Of a stretch of DNA of 64,000 nt, positions 10,713 through 22,240 are shown piece after piece. Position 1 is the stretch's first letter, and each line of letters begins with the position of its first letter. This DNA is from Hoplostethus atlanticus (Eukaryota > Chordata > Actinopteri > Trachichthyiformes > Trachichthyidae), in assembly GCA_034670405.1 (NCBI GenBank), contig JAXDDX010000073.1, positions 2,275,001 to 2,339,000 of the forward strand, written 5' to 3'. Both the position numbers and the translations under genes were made by a program. The notes beneath the pieces were generated by a model. It did no database searches. It was not told the origin of the DNA and saw nothing but the letters and a program-made list of their open reading frames with translations.

Positions 10713-13700
10713 ACAGGACCACACATTTGCCACGCAACCTTACACATAACATCATGAACCAGTGTCAATCCAAAGTGTCAGTTTGTAGTGTAGAAAACCA
10801 CACAGCCATCATTTAAAGTGATATTTTTTACACAGTAGAATCAATTTTGACAATTTATACCACATAAGCAACCATGGGTGGGTGGATTCATCGTTCTGGG
10901 GAGTGTTTTAAATGAATTAGGCCTACTACGACAAAACTCTGGAAGAAAACAGAGATAGCCAGAGAGAGGTGTGTGGTCATGTATTTACTATATGGGAACA
11001 CACGCACAACACACATGTGGACAGGGCCCTAACCTCCACCCGAGGTTGAGAAAAGAAAACGTACTAATGAGCACCACTGGGGTCACACTGCTACATGTGG
11101 AAATAGCTCCAATTAAGCTGCCTGGGACGACCACTCATGCAGGTCTTTTAATCAAACTCCATCAGCTGTGAATGCACAAATACAGACAAGAGTCTCATAA
11201 ATCACAGCCACAGTGTCATTGATTAACTGGGAATCAGAAGAGCAGAGTGTACTCTTGGTCACCCAGCTTCAGGGCTGACCTACCTTTTGTACAGTAATCT
11301 GTCTTCTTCAGCATTGCCTTTTGCATTCTGGGCTATACCACCTCAGAAACATTATGGGAGGCCAAAGGTGACAAAGTGAAAACTGAATGAACTGAAATGC
11401 CAGCGTGGTTCATTTGCCTGCCAGATGATGAATTACACAGCTTTTTTTTTTTTTTTTTTTTTTTTTTTGTGTGACGTGAAGTTTACCAGAAGCCACAGTA
11501 TTCTTTATTAGTTATTTTCCCACTGGCTTGGCCACAGTGCATTACCTATTCCATGTGTCAAATAGCCTGTGGCCATACACATCACTTAATACTGAAGGCC
11601 AGCCTGCATGTGGTCTGGATGAACACCCCAACATCCAATTGAAATGGACAAGATTGATTTTTACCCTCCAAGCTTGGAGCCATATTCCCACCTCACAAAA
11701 TGGAATGATGGGCAGGCGAGATACATAAGATAAAATGAGCTTTTAGAAAGAAATTGCTTCGTACATTTATTTGCATTTGTATCTTATACAGTGCAGAAGT
11801 TTCATGAATTAATGTTGATCTATCCAGAGAATACAGCACTTTCCCTTGAAGCTATATTACCTCAAGTCAATTTAACTGTCAAAATAACTGTCAGAATATC
11901 AATTTCTGCAACCACAGGGCACCAAAATCACAAATACTTGACATATTTCTTACTTTAAACTCCCAGAAATGACACAAAACTGACATATACACTATTACAC
12001 ATCATTCCCACAACATTTAGAAACACTTTAGTTTAGACTATACAGTATACCTGTATATATTCATGTACAATGCTGTGCTTGCTTTTGCAGCAGACACTGC
12101 AGCGTGTCATTCTGTTGATGTGCCATTTATAATGGTATTGCATGGTACTGTATCTTCCGGCATGAGAGCTTCAAAAATAACAGCCCAAAATAACCAATCT
12201 CATAGGTATGCATGTGGACTTGGTGATAAAGGCGATAGGGATGGAGAGTGACTCGGGTCCAGCACATCAGACAAACCAGTGCTACATAATGATTGACCTT
12301 GACTGGATCAAAGAGCGAGGAGGAGTCGAGGGAAAAGAGGAGAATCGTAGCAGCCCCAGTTGGCGAGATCGAAAGCTTCTTAGCATGTGTTTAAAATGTA
12401 CGGCACCGCTCAACCAAAACTATAAATAGGCCTCCTCTGATATCACACCTCTCAGACGGCATCTTTTAAACCCCTGTCTCGAGTCGGAAATCCATACCAA
12501 TGTTGCCTGTCCTAATGACAGAGGTTGGGTAGGGTGATACGAGGTAGAGACGAGCTGAAGGCAAGGTGATGAAAGCTCCTCGCGTTTAAAGGTAACAATC
12601 ATCACGGAGAACAAAAGTCCGTACTTGACCTTGCGACCGTTCAGCCACGTTGTGCACATTCCACTTCCAACACACATGGCAAATCCTCGTTACTGCAACG
12701 TAGTCCCGTGCACATCCGACAGCCCTCCAGGCAGGTGTTATGAGTGTCATGCCTCACTTCGCAGTTATTACTAGAGTGACAGAAACATCACTTTTGGGGC
12801 GCAAATAGGTTCTCTGCAAAAAAAAAAGAAGCTTAGCGGGAACTTGAGGTAACAGCGCGCCGTTAGTTTCATCCGTTAAATCCTCATTACCGCTATCTGA
12901 ATCCAGGCGAGTGTCATTAATTCCTTCAATCCTAATGGTGACCTGTGTGTCTGTCTGGCCGTGATAGACAGCTGTTATCTGTAATCTGGTAATCTGATGT
13001 ATTACCGTTTCAATCTATTTTGATGCGATGGTGGCGCGATTGCATTAGCCACCGGTTTGAGATGGGGAAGTGGTGCCGAAGGTGCGCGCCTGGATTGGAA
13101 TTCTAATAGTCAGGTGCCCTGGGATTTTAGGGCTGAGCCTCTCTGAAATAGGTATTCACCTCAGTACCTTTCGTTGGCAGCCTCTGTGCTTCAGGTGCCA
13201 CGGAGGCTTTGCGTTGCCTCGTGCTTTTCTGTTAATTGTGAGCATGGTGTAAAATGCAGGAACAAAAACTAACAGAGGGTTAAAATCTGAGGTTCATCCT
13301 GCAGTTAGACAATAGTTTGACATGACTGACATGAGGTTGAGCACCGACCCCCAAGATATAGACCAAGATATGCTGTTAATTCAACAATAATAACAATAAT
13401 CACATTTTTGTACTCACAGAAATTAATGATGATCCACTGTCGCAGAGTTTAATCCTGTTGTGCCGTGTTAATGGTGATGGCAATGAGCCTTGATGGTTCA
13501 GCTATCCTGATCATAGAGATCCATCAATGTCTGTGCCTGGGGAAGGAGAGGAGTGTTTTTTCCCTTGCATACGAGCCGAAGCATCGGGGTGACAACCATC
13601 TGATTTGGTCACAGCGTCTGGTGGGTGCTATCCAATCCTCGGGTAGGGTCGCGTTCCTTAGTGCCAGCCCCTGTAGGGACAGAGGAGGTCATCCCTCTGG

Positions 13701-15144
13701 AAGAATGCTGCTTCTCATTGCAAAAACAAAGGCCTTGATTGTCAGAGCTGATGGCAAGGGGACGGGGCGGAGGGGCAGCCATGGCCGGGGGACTCAGGAC
13801 AATGGAATAAATCACATAAAAAATGTCACAGCCCTTACGAATGGAATTCTTGCTCGGGGATGAAGCGGGATTTGAAAAATTGAGAGAGCCACGCATAACG
13901 CTGAGGTTGTTTATCTGAGGCGTAAAAAGAGCCGGTCACATGGTCAGACAGTAAGGGCATTGCTTTTCATTTTGCTTTCATTTCCTGACAAGCGTTATGA
14001 AAGGAGCGCATTCTGAATGGACTCCTAAGCCTGAAGAGCCTGATCTTTGGGACGGGGTAAAAATATGCCTCTTATCTAAGGAATTTCACAGATGGCGAAA
14101 AGGCAGCAGTGTGAATCATTTCCTTAGGAGATTTGATTTAGCGGCGTGCTCATATAGGTAATTAAGCAGGAAATGGGTGGTAATCTTTTGGCAGGGGACA
14201 AACTGGAGAGGCTGTGAATGGCGCTGCTGGGAACAGGTGCTGGATAGATGGGTGACTTTGACCTTTCTAGCTTCAATTAGGCCAGTTGAGATTCAAAGCT
14301 ACCGTATTACAGTCAGTGAAATGTTGAATTAGTCTGGAGGTGAACTGACGGCTGCACATGGTTATTTAAAACACTAAGTGAAGAATATTGATAGAACTTC
14401 CTCAACTGTTATTAATGGATCAGTGTTGAAAAGTTGGGTTAGAATAACACTGGGAAGATGATCTTAAAGCAATACTTCACTTTGAGAAGAGTCAACCTTC
14501 GCTTATTTCTGACTCTCTTTATTGCCAAAACTATTTCTTGAAAAGGATGACACAGTCATTATAAGGATGACAGCAAGTGAATGAGTGAAATCACTATGGA
14601 TAACGGGAACACCAATAATAGTGGCTTTCCATAGGGACGTGTGTGACAAAAACAATATACCAAAGACAAATATACCTCAAAATCTTCCCTCATAAACAAT
14701 AAAATCTTAATATCTTATAGCTGAAAAACACAGAAAAAAATACTCTGCTAATGTCTCCATTATATTATTCCATTAAAACTATGAACATAACGGCATCTGG
14801 GGAAAAGCAAACCTAGCGAATGTGGATCGGAGCGTGTCAAAACAATCACTTTTACTCAATTAGTAAGAAGTTGACTTTTTGATGGATATGGGATTTACAG
14901 GATTCTGACAAAATAACACCATGCTCCTTTCTAATTCTCAACACTGCTCAAATTGAAGTACACAACATGTCTGCAGTGGGATGTGGCAAGATGCTGAATT
15001 ATCAGCTATTCTGGCAGTTTGTATTTCAGATTACAAGATTACAGATTTCAGATTAAATTCTGCAAAAGAGATCAGGCAATGGACTGGTAGGGGTGAAACA
15101 ATATTCAACTCTGACCTCATGCGCACCCACACAACCTCCATCTC
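10713..15144. other. Gene-free stretch with possible conserved noncoding blocks
   Basis: No convincing exon. The poly(T) run at 11442-11468 is listed separately. From about 12400 to 14300 the sequence is more balanced in composition, keeps more CpG, and has many homeobox-like words (ATTAAT, TAATTA). This would fit noncoding regulatory DNA of a large vertebrate regulatory landscape, but only alignment can show it. The 132-codon frame at 13465-13863 has no domain and is not called. Confidence 0.3.
11442..11468. repeat. poly(T) run, 27 nt
   Basis: An uninterrupted T homopolymer following ACAGC. It could be the reversed tail of a retroposon, but no body was recognised beside it. Confidence 0.9.
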
Positions 15145-15523
15145 CGTGTTTACATGCACACCATGCTTTTCTTATTTGGGAAACTCAATTAATTCCTATT
15201 TTCCCATGTATAAAAACATTTTATTCCATTTACAATAACCAGGGTGAACTCTCGTGTCTATTTTGAGAAACCCAAATGAAAAAAAGCTTGGCTATAGATC
15301 TTAACAAGGATACCAAGGCATGTAAACACTTGATCCCATTCATTTGGGATTTCTGGTCTGTGTAAGCTTTAGAATATATTGTTTTCCTTTTGAATGTACT
15401 GTTTTTTCATGTATACATTATCAAGAAGCAGAATAAGAAGGTGCTTATAAAACAGCCTATCACGAAGAAGACATTAACCGTGTTATGATCTATTATCTGG
15501 TATAATGTGTGCATGTAAACACG
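15145..15523. mobile_element. MITE with 17-bp perfect terminal inverted repeats
   Basis: The left end CGTGTTTACATGCACAC (15145-15161) is the exact reverse complement of the right end (15507-15523). CTC directly flanks both sides (15142-15144 and 15524-15526), a possible 3-bp target-site duplication. The 379-bp interior is A/T-rich with no coding potential. A related terminal word (GTTTACATGCATAA) recurs alone near 19122, suggesting a family member or fragment there. Confidence 0.75.
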
Positions 15524-15526
15524 CTC

Positions 15527-16334
15527 ATTGGGAAAGAATGGGAGCCTGGAGCGCAGCATCCCTCTCCTCATCACGTATCCCCAGTGGCCCGAGAGCCGGG
15601 AGCAACATGCTGCCCTATCTCAACCTGATGTTACAATAGTGATGATTTATTGCTTTAATGACTGTGACAGCGCACTGTGAGAGATGCGTCAATCGGGAGA
15701 ATTAGATGCTCACTCTTAGTTCAAACCCAAAAGGAAAGTGTAACGGGATCAGGATCCACTGACAGGATCCCGTTACTATAGGATCTGGCCTCATCACGTC
15801 ACCCAACGGATGCTTTTATCCCAACCAGCGCCGCAATAAACTCACCTGTGTCATTCACACAGCTCGTTTTACTATCGGCACACCCACTATGAAAGAATAT
15901 ACCATTATCCGCTGATTGCTATCCTTCTGCTCTCACTCTTCTGTTATTAAATATCAGTATGAGATTGTGCATCCATCACAGGTCCTGCTGTCTTCATCTG
16001 CTCAGCGTGCCGCTCAGCGTTTGACAAATGGGTGACTGAGCAGATGGAGAACGGAGCTGCAAAGGTGTCACATATAGACAGAAATGTAGGTGTGCAATTA
16101 AAATGCACATTCAATTAATAGTTTCTTCGGCTTTCCATCATGATGATCCATATGTCAAGAAAATATTGTGAAGGATAACTGCAGTATTTTACAGTATGAT
16201 GGGAACTCAATAATAATTAGAGGCTTTTCATTGCAACAACTCTGTCTGAAAGTGTCTCTTGGTTGGTTGGTTTGTGCACATCTTAGGATATACAGAATAC
16301 AATGTGTTGAAATGTTGAAATGTTACATTCTGTG
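15527..16334. other. Intergenic, with one perfect hairpin
   Basis: No exon recognised. It contains the hairpin at 15740-15776, listed separately. The sequence around 15540-16060 is moderately GC-rich and looks unique. Confidence 0.4.
15740..15776. repeat. Inverted repeat able to form an 11-bp stem
   Basis: GTAACGGGATC (15740-15750) and GATCCCGTTAC (15766-15776) are perfectly complementary across a 15-nt loop, which itself contains GGATCC. No T-run follows and no miRNA-length stem is present. Confidence 0.9.
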
Positions 16335-16650
16335 CCACCGGGTTGGATTTCACAGGAAATCTGCTGGATTGCTTTACGGCACAAAACAGGAAAAGGACGC
16401 TGTTCTTCCAGCAGATCTAAAGCCTTCTGAGTTCCTGGCAGTGGAGGACTGTGGAGTGAGAGAAAGGCAGATGAACCAAGTACCGAGTAGCAACATTCTC
16501 TTTGCAACAGGAAGCAGCAGGGCTCATTGGAAATGTGGTGTTAATTTTGAGAAACACTAGCAGTAACAACACCACTGGTGTGAGGTAGCTACCGATCGTC
16601 TCCACCATGGTCTCATTTGTTTACAGTAATTCTACCAAGATGCCACAATT
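16335..16650 (+). mobile_element. TTAA-type MITE, copy A (partial)
   Basis: Shares ordered blocks with the complete copy at 31012-31541: TGGATTGCTTTAC, GGCACAAAACAGGAA, GCAACAGGA, GGAAATGTGGT, TTAATTTTGAGAA, CACTGGTGTGAGGTAGCTAC and TGGTCTCATTTGTTTAC. Both terminal repeats are missing or eroded, so this is a decayed copy. Confidence 0.75.
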
Positions 16651-18726
16651 CCTGCATTCAGGCACTGGCAGCTTATTTACAACTTTATTCATTTTGTTTC
16701 AGCTCATACATTTGAAAAAGAAAAGAAACGAATGCTGAGCCGACATCGATCCGGTGCCGGGAACAGTCGAGAAGTTTAATTTGGGTGAAGGATGTGGTAG
16801 GAACTTAAACTACAGCAACAGTTGATGCTGCACAGCCAGCTAGGCACCGTGGGACTGGGCAGCATCTGGACTTGGGAGATGGTCAGCTGCATTAATTTAT
16901 CCATCTCCAATCCAGCTCTAACTTCTGCTGTCAACAACCTCTGCCCCCACAGAAATGGGGTGATGCAAGGGGCCACAATTTCATCAGTTGCAGATTGCAC
17001 CTTTAAAATATCCGGTGCTTTGGCATCAGAGTGAGGAAGACTGGATTGGAGGATCTGGCATTTTGTCTTTCCTACCTTACTGTTAAAAGATGTTCATTTC
17101 AATCTGACCTTGATGAGTGGTTTAAATGACCTTACAGACTGGTGTTAGGCCACAGTAATCACCTCTCACACACCACACAGGCTGTTCGGTTAGCTTATAT
17201 TCCCAGCGTGACCTCATTTGTCAAGAGGATGCTCATGAATTAATCTGCTATAATTTGTTTTCAGCACTCATCATCCACTCAGCAATGGCATGGAAGTGCC
17301 AAATTAGTAAGGCTACACTCATCATATTGAGTCAGTGTGCCTTTGGAAAATAATAATATAATGTGATATTTGCTGTTAATTAATTTCACTCACAAAGAAA
17401 GACCAAATTCAAAGTATCTCGGTTTATGGATGAATATGGGGCAGAGCAAAAGTCAGTACAGGTAATTGGTGTCTTTTCTTTGGGTAAATAAAATGTAGAA
17501 ATGTAGAAATGGTTTGAGGGGAGTCGCACTAAATGGTAACAAACAAAATACACTGTCTGGAGAAAAGGTAGCTGCACTGGAGCGATAGTAAGCGTTAGTA
17601 AGTTACTGAGAAAAGTGAGTTGGAGAGAATTAAGGGAATTCAAGTGTAGGTGTATGCAAATATGGCTTTCTTGCTGTGAAGATGCTTGCAAGTACAGATG
17701 GTGTGAAGTCTAACATCTCAGGAAGAGTGACGTGTGAATGAGTAGAGCAGTTCACAGCTCCGAGAGGGAAAATGTAACAGCTCCCAGCACCGTGTAGTCG
17801 TCTGCATTAGAGTCTTTTTGGGTACAAATTGTCTGTGCTATAAAAACAATGCCGTAGTGCACAATGCAGTCCGTGGATGTCACTGGCCTCCGAATGTCTT
17901 TCAGGTTCCTATCATCAGCATTAACACTAGATAGTGAGTTGCTCACGGTGGAAGATTGAGTTAGAAATACACTGGAAGCTGCATTGGCCACTATGTAGTG
18001 GAGTGGAGTTCCTAGAGTAAAAGATGATTTCTGAACAATTTTCTAGTACAATCATATAATATAAATAATATAATATAATTTTCTTATAAAGTAGACTATA
18101 GTGCAATAGTTTTAGAGTAAAGTATGTAGGACAAAAGAAGTTTCTAGCTGAGCTGTAAGTGCAAAGCAAATTCGGGCGACTAAATCACAGAAATATGAAG
18201 AAGAGCAATGCGAGCACGTTAATGAACTGAGATTACAGGTTTGTGGGACTGCGTGGCCCTTGGCACTATAGTGTGTTCACCAGTAATTGAAATGGAATTC
18301 AGTTCCAAAGCTTACTGTCAGTCTCTCCTGGCTAAACATCACTGCATTTCCTCAAGGAATTCACTGCCAGCCTGCCAGCCGAAAGTCCAAACGTGAGCCG
18401 ATGCCGAGGGTAAAGAATTGAAATGACCCCGAATCCATTCGACACGTGAACTTCAGCACATGATTGGATCCATAACGCCCTCGGCCAAAAATAGGTTTAT
18501 TCATGACAACGTCTCACCGTCCGTTCGCCGCCACGCTATTGCATTTATATATTAGGCTTTCATTTCAAATGTGTAACAGGAAGGTGATCTACTCTGTGTA
18601 TCGGTGATCTACTTTACAGCTTAATTTCCTATTCTTGTAGTAATGTGCAGATATACTCCAACACAAACACAATCTCCTTCAACAAATATTTGTTTTCCCT
18701 CACAAGCAGAACGGCATTGATGTTTG
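16651..18726. other. Intergenic, no gene recognised
   Basis: A TTAA-type element terminus (TTGCACCTTTAA) occurs alone at about 16995-17006. The segment at 18240-18560 keeps more CpG than its surroundings. Open frames here are short and domain-free. Confidence 0.35.
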
Positions 18727-18741
18727 CACACACGCACACAC

Positions 18742-18791
<50 letters not shown>

Positions 18792-18919
18792 ATGCAATAA
18801 TAAGCAGAAACAGAGCAGTTTTGCGTGTCACACCTCAGGGTTAAAATCAATAGAGGAGAGAGAATGTATATATGTATGTGTGCATGTGTATGTGTATGTG
18901 TGTGTGTGTGTGTGTGTGT
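18727..18919. repeat. (CA)n and (TG)n microsatellite pair
   Basis: A (CA)n tract with a few CG interruptions at 18727-18789, then about 95 nt of ordinary sequence, then TG-rich sequence grading into (TG)n up to 18919. The opposite strand polarity makes the pair an imperfect inverted repeat able to fold back. Confidence 0.95.
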
Positions 18920-20054
18920 ATATAAATATTTAATTTGGATTGGCGCATTGGGAGCAAAGCCAGGCAGGAAGGTGACAGAAGGTCTCCCCCACTTTGTTGG
19001 TCTACAGGACCAGAATGATTCATATGTAAATATGAATATTAATCAAATATGACTACAGTTCTGGGTGCATAATAATCTAATTACTGCACGTACTTTGAGT
19101 TTGAGAATAATGTGATCAAGCTGTTTACATGCATAACAGAAGTCTCAGTTAATATTCCCATTTTCATGCTATTGTGCATACGGCAATTGTTGATTGAGTA
19201 AATAACGATGTGCCTGTTCCCCTAGAGGCAATCAGCATGACTCAAACTGCATCTTATCCCAGTATCAAGAGTCTAAATACGACCTTAATCAAAGCAATAC
19301 TTAGATTAAGATCTTTACTCGATCCAAGATCAGTAGCCAGTGGCGCACGGCAAATCTATTCAATCAAGGATATGTAAGATTGCATAAAAATAATGGTTTT
19401 GTTTGTGTTGCTAAATCCAGTTATTTTCATAATCAAAGCAAGAGCATGTAGTCATTAACGTTAATGGAGCAACTCCAAGTTTTGTTTTATGATGTCTTCA
19501 GATTATCCTTAGCTTTCTGTATTCACAAATATAGATACAAAACATCCAAAAGAACAGGAGATTCTCCAGAAATGTGTGAGATTAATTCATTGAGAAATTT
19601 AGAAATTGCCAAATAAAGCAATACAGTAAATGTAACAGTAAAGTGTTTAATCCCAGAATTTAAGGCAACATATACTGTATATATTATTTCCCATGAACTT
19701 CAAAAATGATTAACGTAGAAATTGCATATCCTTTTAAATATGATCTAAATATTGTTTTGGTGGGAGGGAAAATGGGGTTTAGTGTTTTTGTTTGGTATAA
19801 ATTATAAAATGCATCACCCTCAGCAAAATATAAATTATAAGTAAATGGAAAAGGAAAAGGAGGGGAAATATTTTCGTGCATACCAGCCCCTTTAGAGCGC
19901 TGGATACAGCTCTTGATCAAATGGCATTGATTATACAAAAGTATTACATATCCCCTCGGAGGCAATTCCTCCTCCAGCACAAGTGAAAACACATTTTAAA
20001 CAATCATATACAATCAGACTGCAGACCTGTACAAATAAGCATCGCTGCCCTTAC
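18920..20054. other. Intergenic, A/T-rich
   Basis: Contains a GTTTACATGCATAA word like the end of the 15145 MITE near 19122. No gene recognised. Confidence 0.35.
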
Positions 20055-20235
20055 CTGCCAAAAGCACCCACACATTGATCTCAGGACAGTTTGCTTTTCA
20101 ATAGCGAGACCAAGACCCTTAAATAAATCCACAATCTCAACCTGCAGACCACTGAGAGTGGCGAGTGAGGAAGGAGGACCATCCCGAAAGTCTACCATCA
20201 ATTCGTTCTTCTTGTTTGAGATGTGATGCCGGTTA
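20055..20235 (-). pseudogene. LINE reverse transcriptase remnant
   Basis: The minus-strand translation contains HISNKKNELMVDFRDGPP followed by a GLQVEIVDL-like block. This matches the layout of the RT thumb region of CR1/L2/Rex1-type LINEs (a KTKEL-VDFR core followed by VE-V--YKYLG). It is short, diverged and has no full domain. Confidence 0.5.
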
Positions 20236-20543
20236 ATGAATTCCTTCAGCAATGGGCCGTGTTCATGCTCCTTCCTGTCCAATAGGCTGACCGGCACTTT
20301 ATCACTGGCGGATTTGATAAGGCAGTGTCCAGAGTGTCCACTATTGTGTGTACGTAAGATATATGGCAGTAGATACAGCACACTCCCTTGGTAGGTGTTG
20401 ATGTGTGACTTATTGTGTAGGGGAAGGAAATGTGCTGTAGGCATTGGGTGCTGAGGGACAAAGCACTATGGGTATGGGGATGACCACCGATTGTTTTCCA
20501 CATTTGAGACGACTTCATTCAGCTGAGCGGAGATGTGTTTTAA

Positions 20544-20838
20544 AGCTGCAATTTCACATGTTGGCGAACCCAAAATGGTAACTGTTCAGGTAACGTGATG
20601 CCAGTAAACTGCACACAGCGTGCTCATGTTTACCAATCTGGGCGGCCTGTGATGTGTTTCACTCGAAGGTTTTGATTCGTCACGTCCTGCGGCGGAGAAG
20701 CGTCCGTACCCGACACCAGAATTTCAAATAGGGTGAACCCACTGGGTCTCGGTCAGGGGGATGGGGCGCTCTTCTCTGCTGTGATCTTTGCTGGTAAGAT
20801 GGATGCATTTTTACATACAAATCTTACCTAGTGCACCT
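20544..20838. mobile_element. TTAA-flanked MITE, about 295 bp
   Basis: The left end AGCTGCA and the right end TGCACCT are inverted repeats with one mismatch, and each is directly flanked by TTAA (20540-20543, 20839-20842). The terminal sequence resembles the AGGTGC ends of the 31012 element, but the interior differs. A GGTAAGAT/ATCTTACC inverted repeat lies near the right end (about 20792-20828). Confidence 0.55.
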
Positions 20839-20842
20839 TTAA

Positions 20843-21374
20843 TACCTGGCTGCTAACGTTGTTTGTTTCAGGACTCTTCCCGGCAGTGAACACCTGCCTT
20901 AATGCTTTCTATTTGAAGACAAGCCTGTCTGCACCTCCTGTGGGCTCCTGGTGCACTAAAATGATATTGCAACCTCCTGCCTCAAAGCGGGTAAAAAACT
21001 CTCTCGGCTTGTTTGCTGCAGATCAGCGCACTCTCTCATCCAGGCAGAGGTCCAATATCTGTCTCACTTTTAAAAAGAGCGTGAGCCAGACAGTTAGCTA
21101 TTCCAGACAAAGCGAGAATCCCCCATGGTAAGTATCTGCATGGACATTTCGTCAGAGTTCCTTTCATTACCACACAGCCAGGCTGGGCGGAATTTGTGTC
21201 CATGCAGGGTGGAAAAATGCAGCACGGATTTCAGTGCAACAGTGAATGTGCACGCAAGAGACAGACATTCATATAATATACAGTCAAGTTCACAGGATCA
21301 CATACACATAAAACACAATTCTGATTCTGAGTCAAGCAGAAAATATACTTCACTGCTCCCCAACACACACACAC

Positions 21375-21420
<46 letters not shown>

Positions 21421-21737
21421 CAGGTGGGAACCTCCTAAAGGAAAAAATTGGACTGGAGAATTGGATCATCATATTAGATGTTTAAGAATAGATAGGACGA
21501 CAGTTGTACCGGATGTGGCGCAACCTCTCAGGAATAGCTGCTTCTTCCTGTACATACCATACAGGAAATGAAGGAACAACCGATGAATAACTTCAAAATA
21601 AATAAATAATATTAATCCCTCATAATAGAGAAACTCTGAACGATCGAGACTAGGTCTGCAATGAAGCAGCAAATTCCAGTTATTGCGTGTGCTTGGGGTG
21701 TGTTTCTTCACATGCTGTAGTGATGGCCGACTGTCAA
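20843..21737. other. Intergenic with a (CA)n tract
   Basis: A (CA)n microsatellite spans 21363-21418. The open frame reading through it owes its length to the repeat. No conserved exon recognised. Confidence 0.4.
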
Positions 21738-22240
21738 ACATCAGAATCAGAATCAGAATCAAATTTATTGGCCAAGTACATTCGCATATACAAGGAATTT
21801 GACTTGTGACGTTGGTGCATTAAAAACAGACAGACACAGCAATCAAATAAAGAAACTCAAACAATCAAACAATATATACATACTGTATATACAATGAAAG
21901 AAAGAAATATTTAAGTGTGTGTGTGTGTGTGTGTCTGGGGGGGTCAGGGGGCTTTGTTTGTGAGCCCCACTGCCATTGCCTATACTAATCAATATATTAT
22001 ACTATCACTTTATAGCCTGACTATATCCTCCATTACTGCACATGCACTCCCACAGTTAGCTCCTGCATTATAGATACTAGTTACACAATACTGCCTTATA
22101 TATTTGACATGAAAGGGAAAAGCCAAGTGGCAACTCCATAAGATTCAGCTTCCTGTTCAGCAGTGCGAGGACCCGCTCTGTGTATTGATCTGATCTGATC
22201 ATGCAGCATTCCCACTGCTTTAAGTAGGAATGTGTCTCTG
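21738..22240 (-). mobile_element. LINE 3' end in reverse orientation
   Basis: On the plus strand it begins with a TCAGAA tandem (tail), then TCAAATTTATTGGCCAAGTA and ATACAAGGAATTTGACTTGT. Reversed, this is the common polyadenylation-and-tail ending of a fish non-LTR retrotransposon. A (GT)n run sits inside at 21913-21934. Only untranslated sequence is visible, and the 5' limit is approximate. Confidence 0.7.

Noticed and set aside
13465-13863. 132-codon open frame
   Set aside because: No domain, no splice context, low-complexity mix of residues; probably chance in GC-richer DNA.
15740-15776. miRNA precursor or rho-independent terminator
   Set aside because: An 11-bp stem is too short for a pre-miRNA, and bacterial-type terminators do not apply to this genome.
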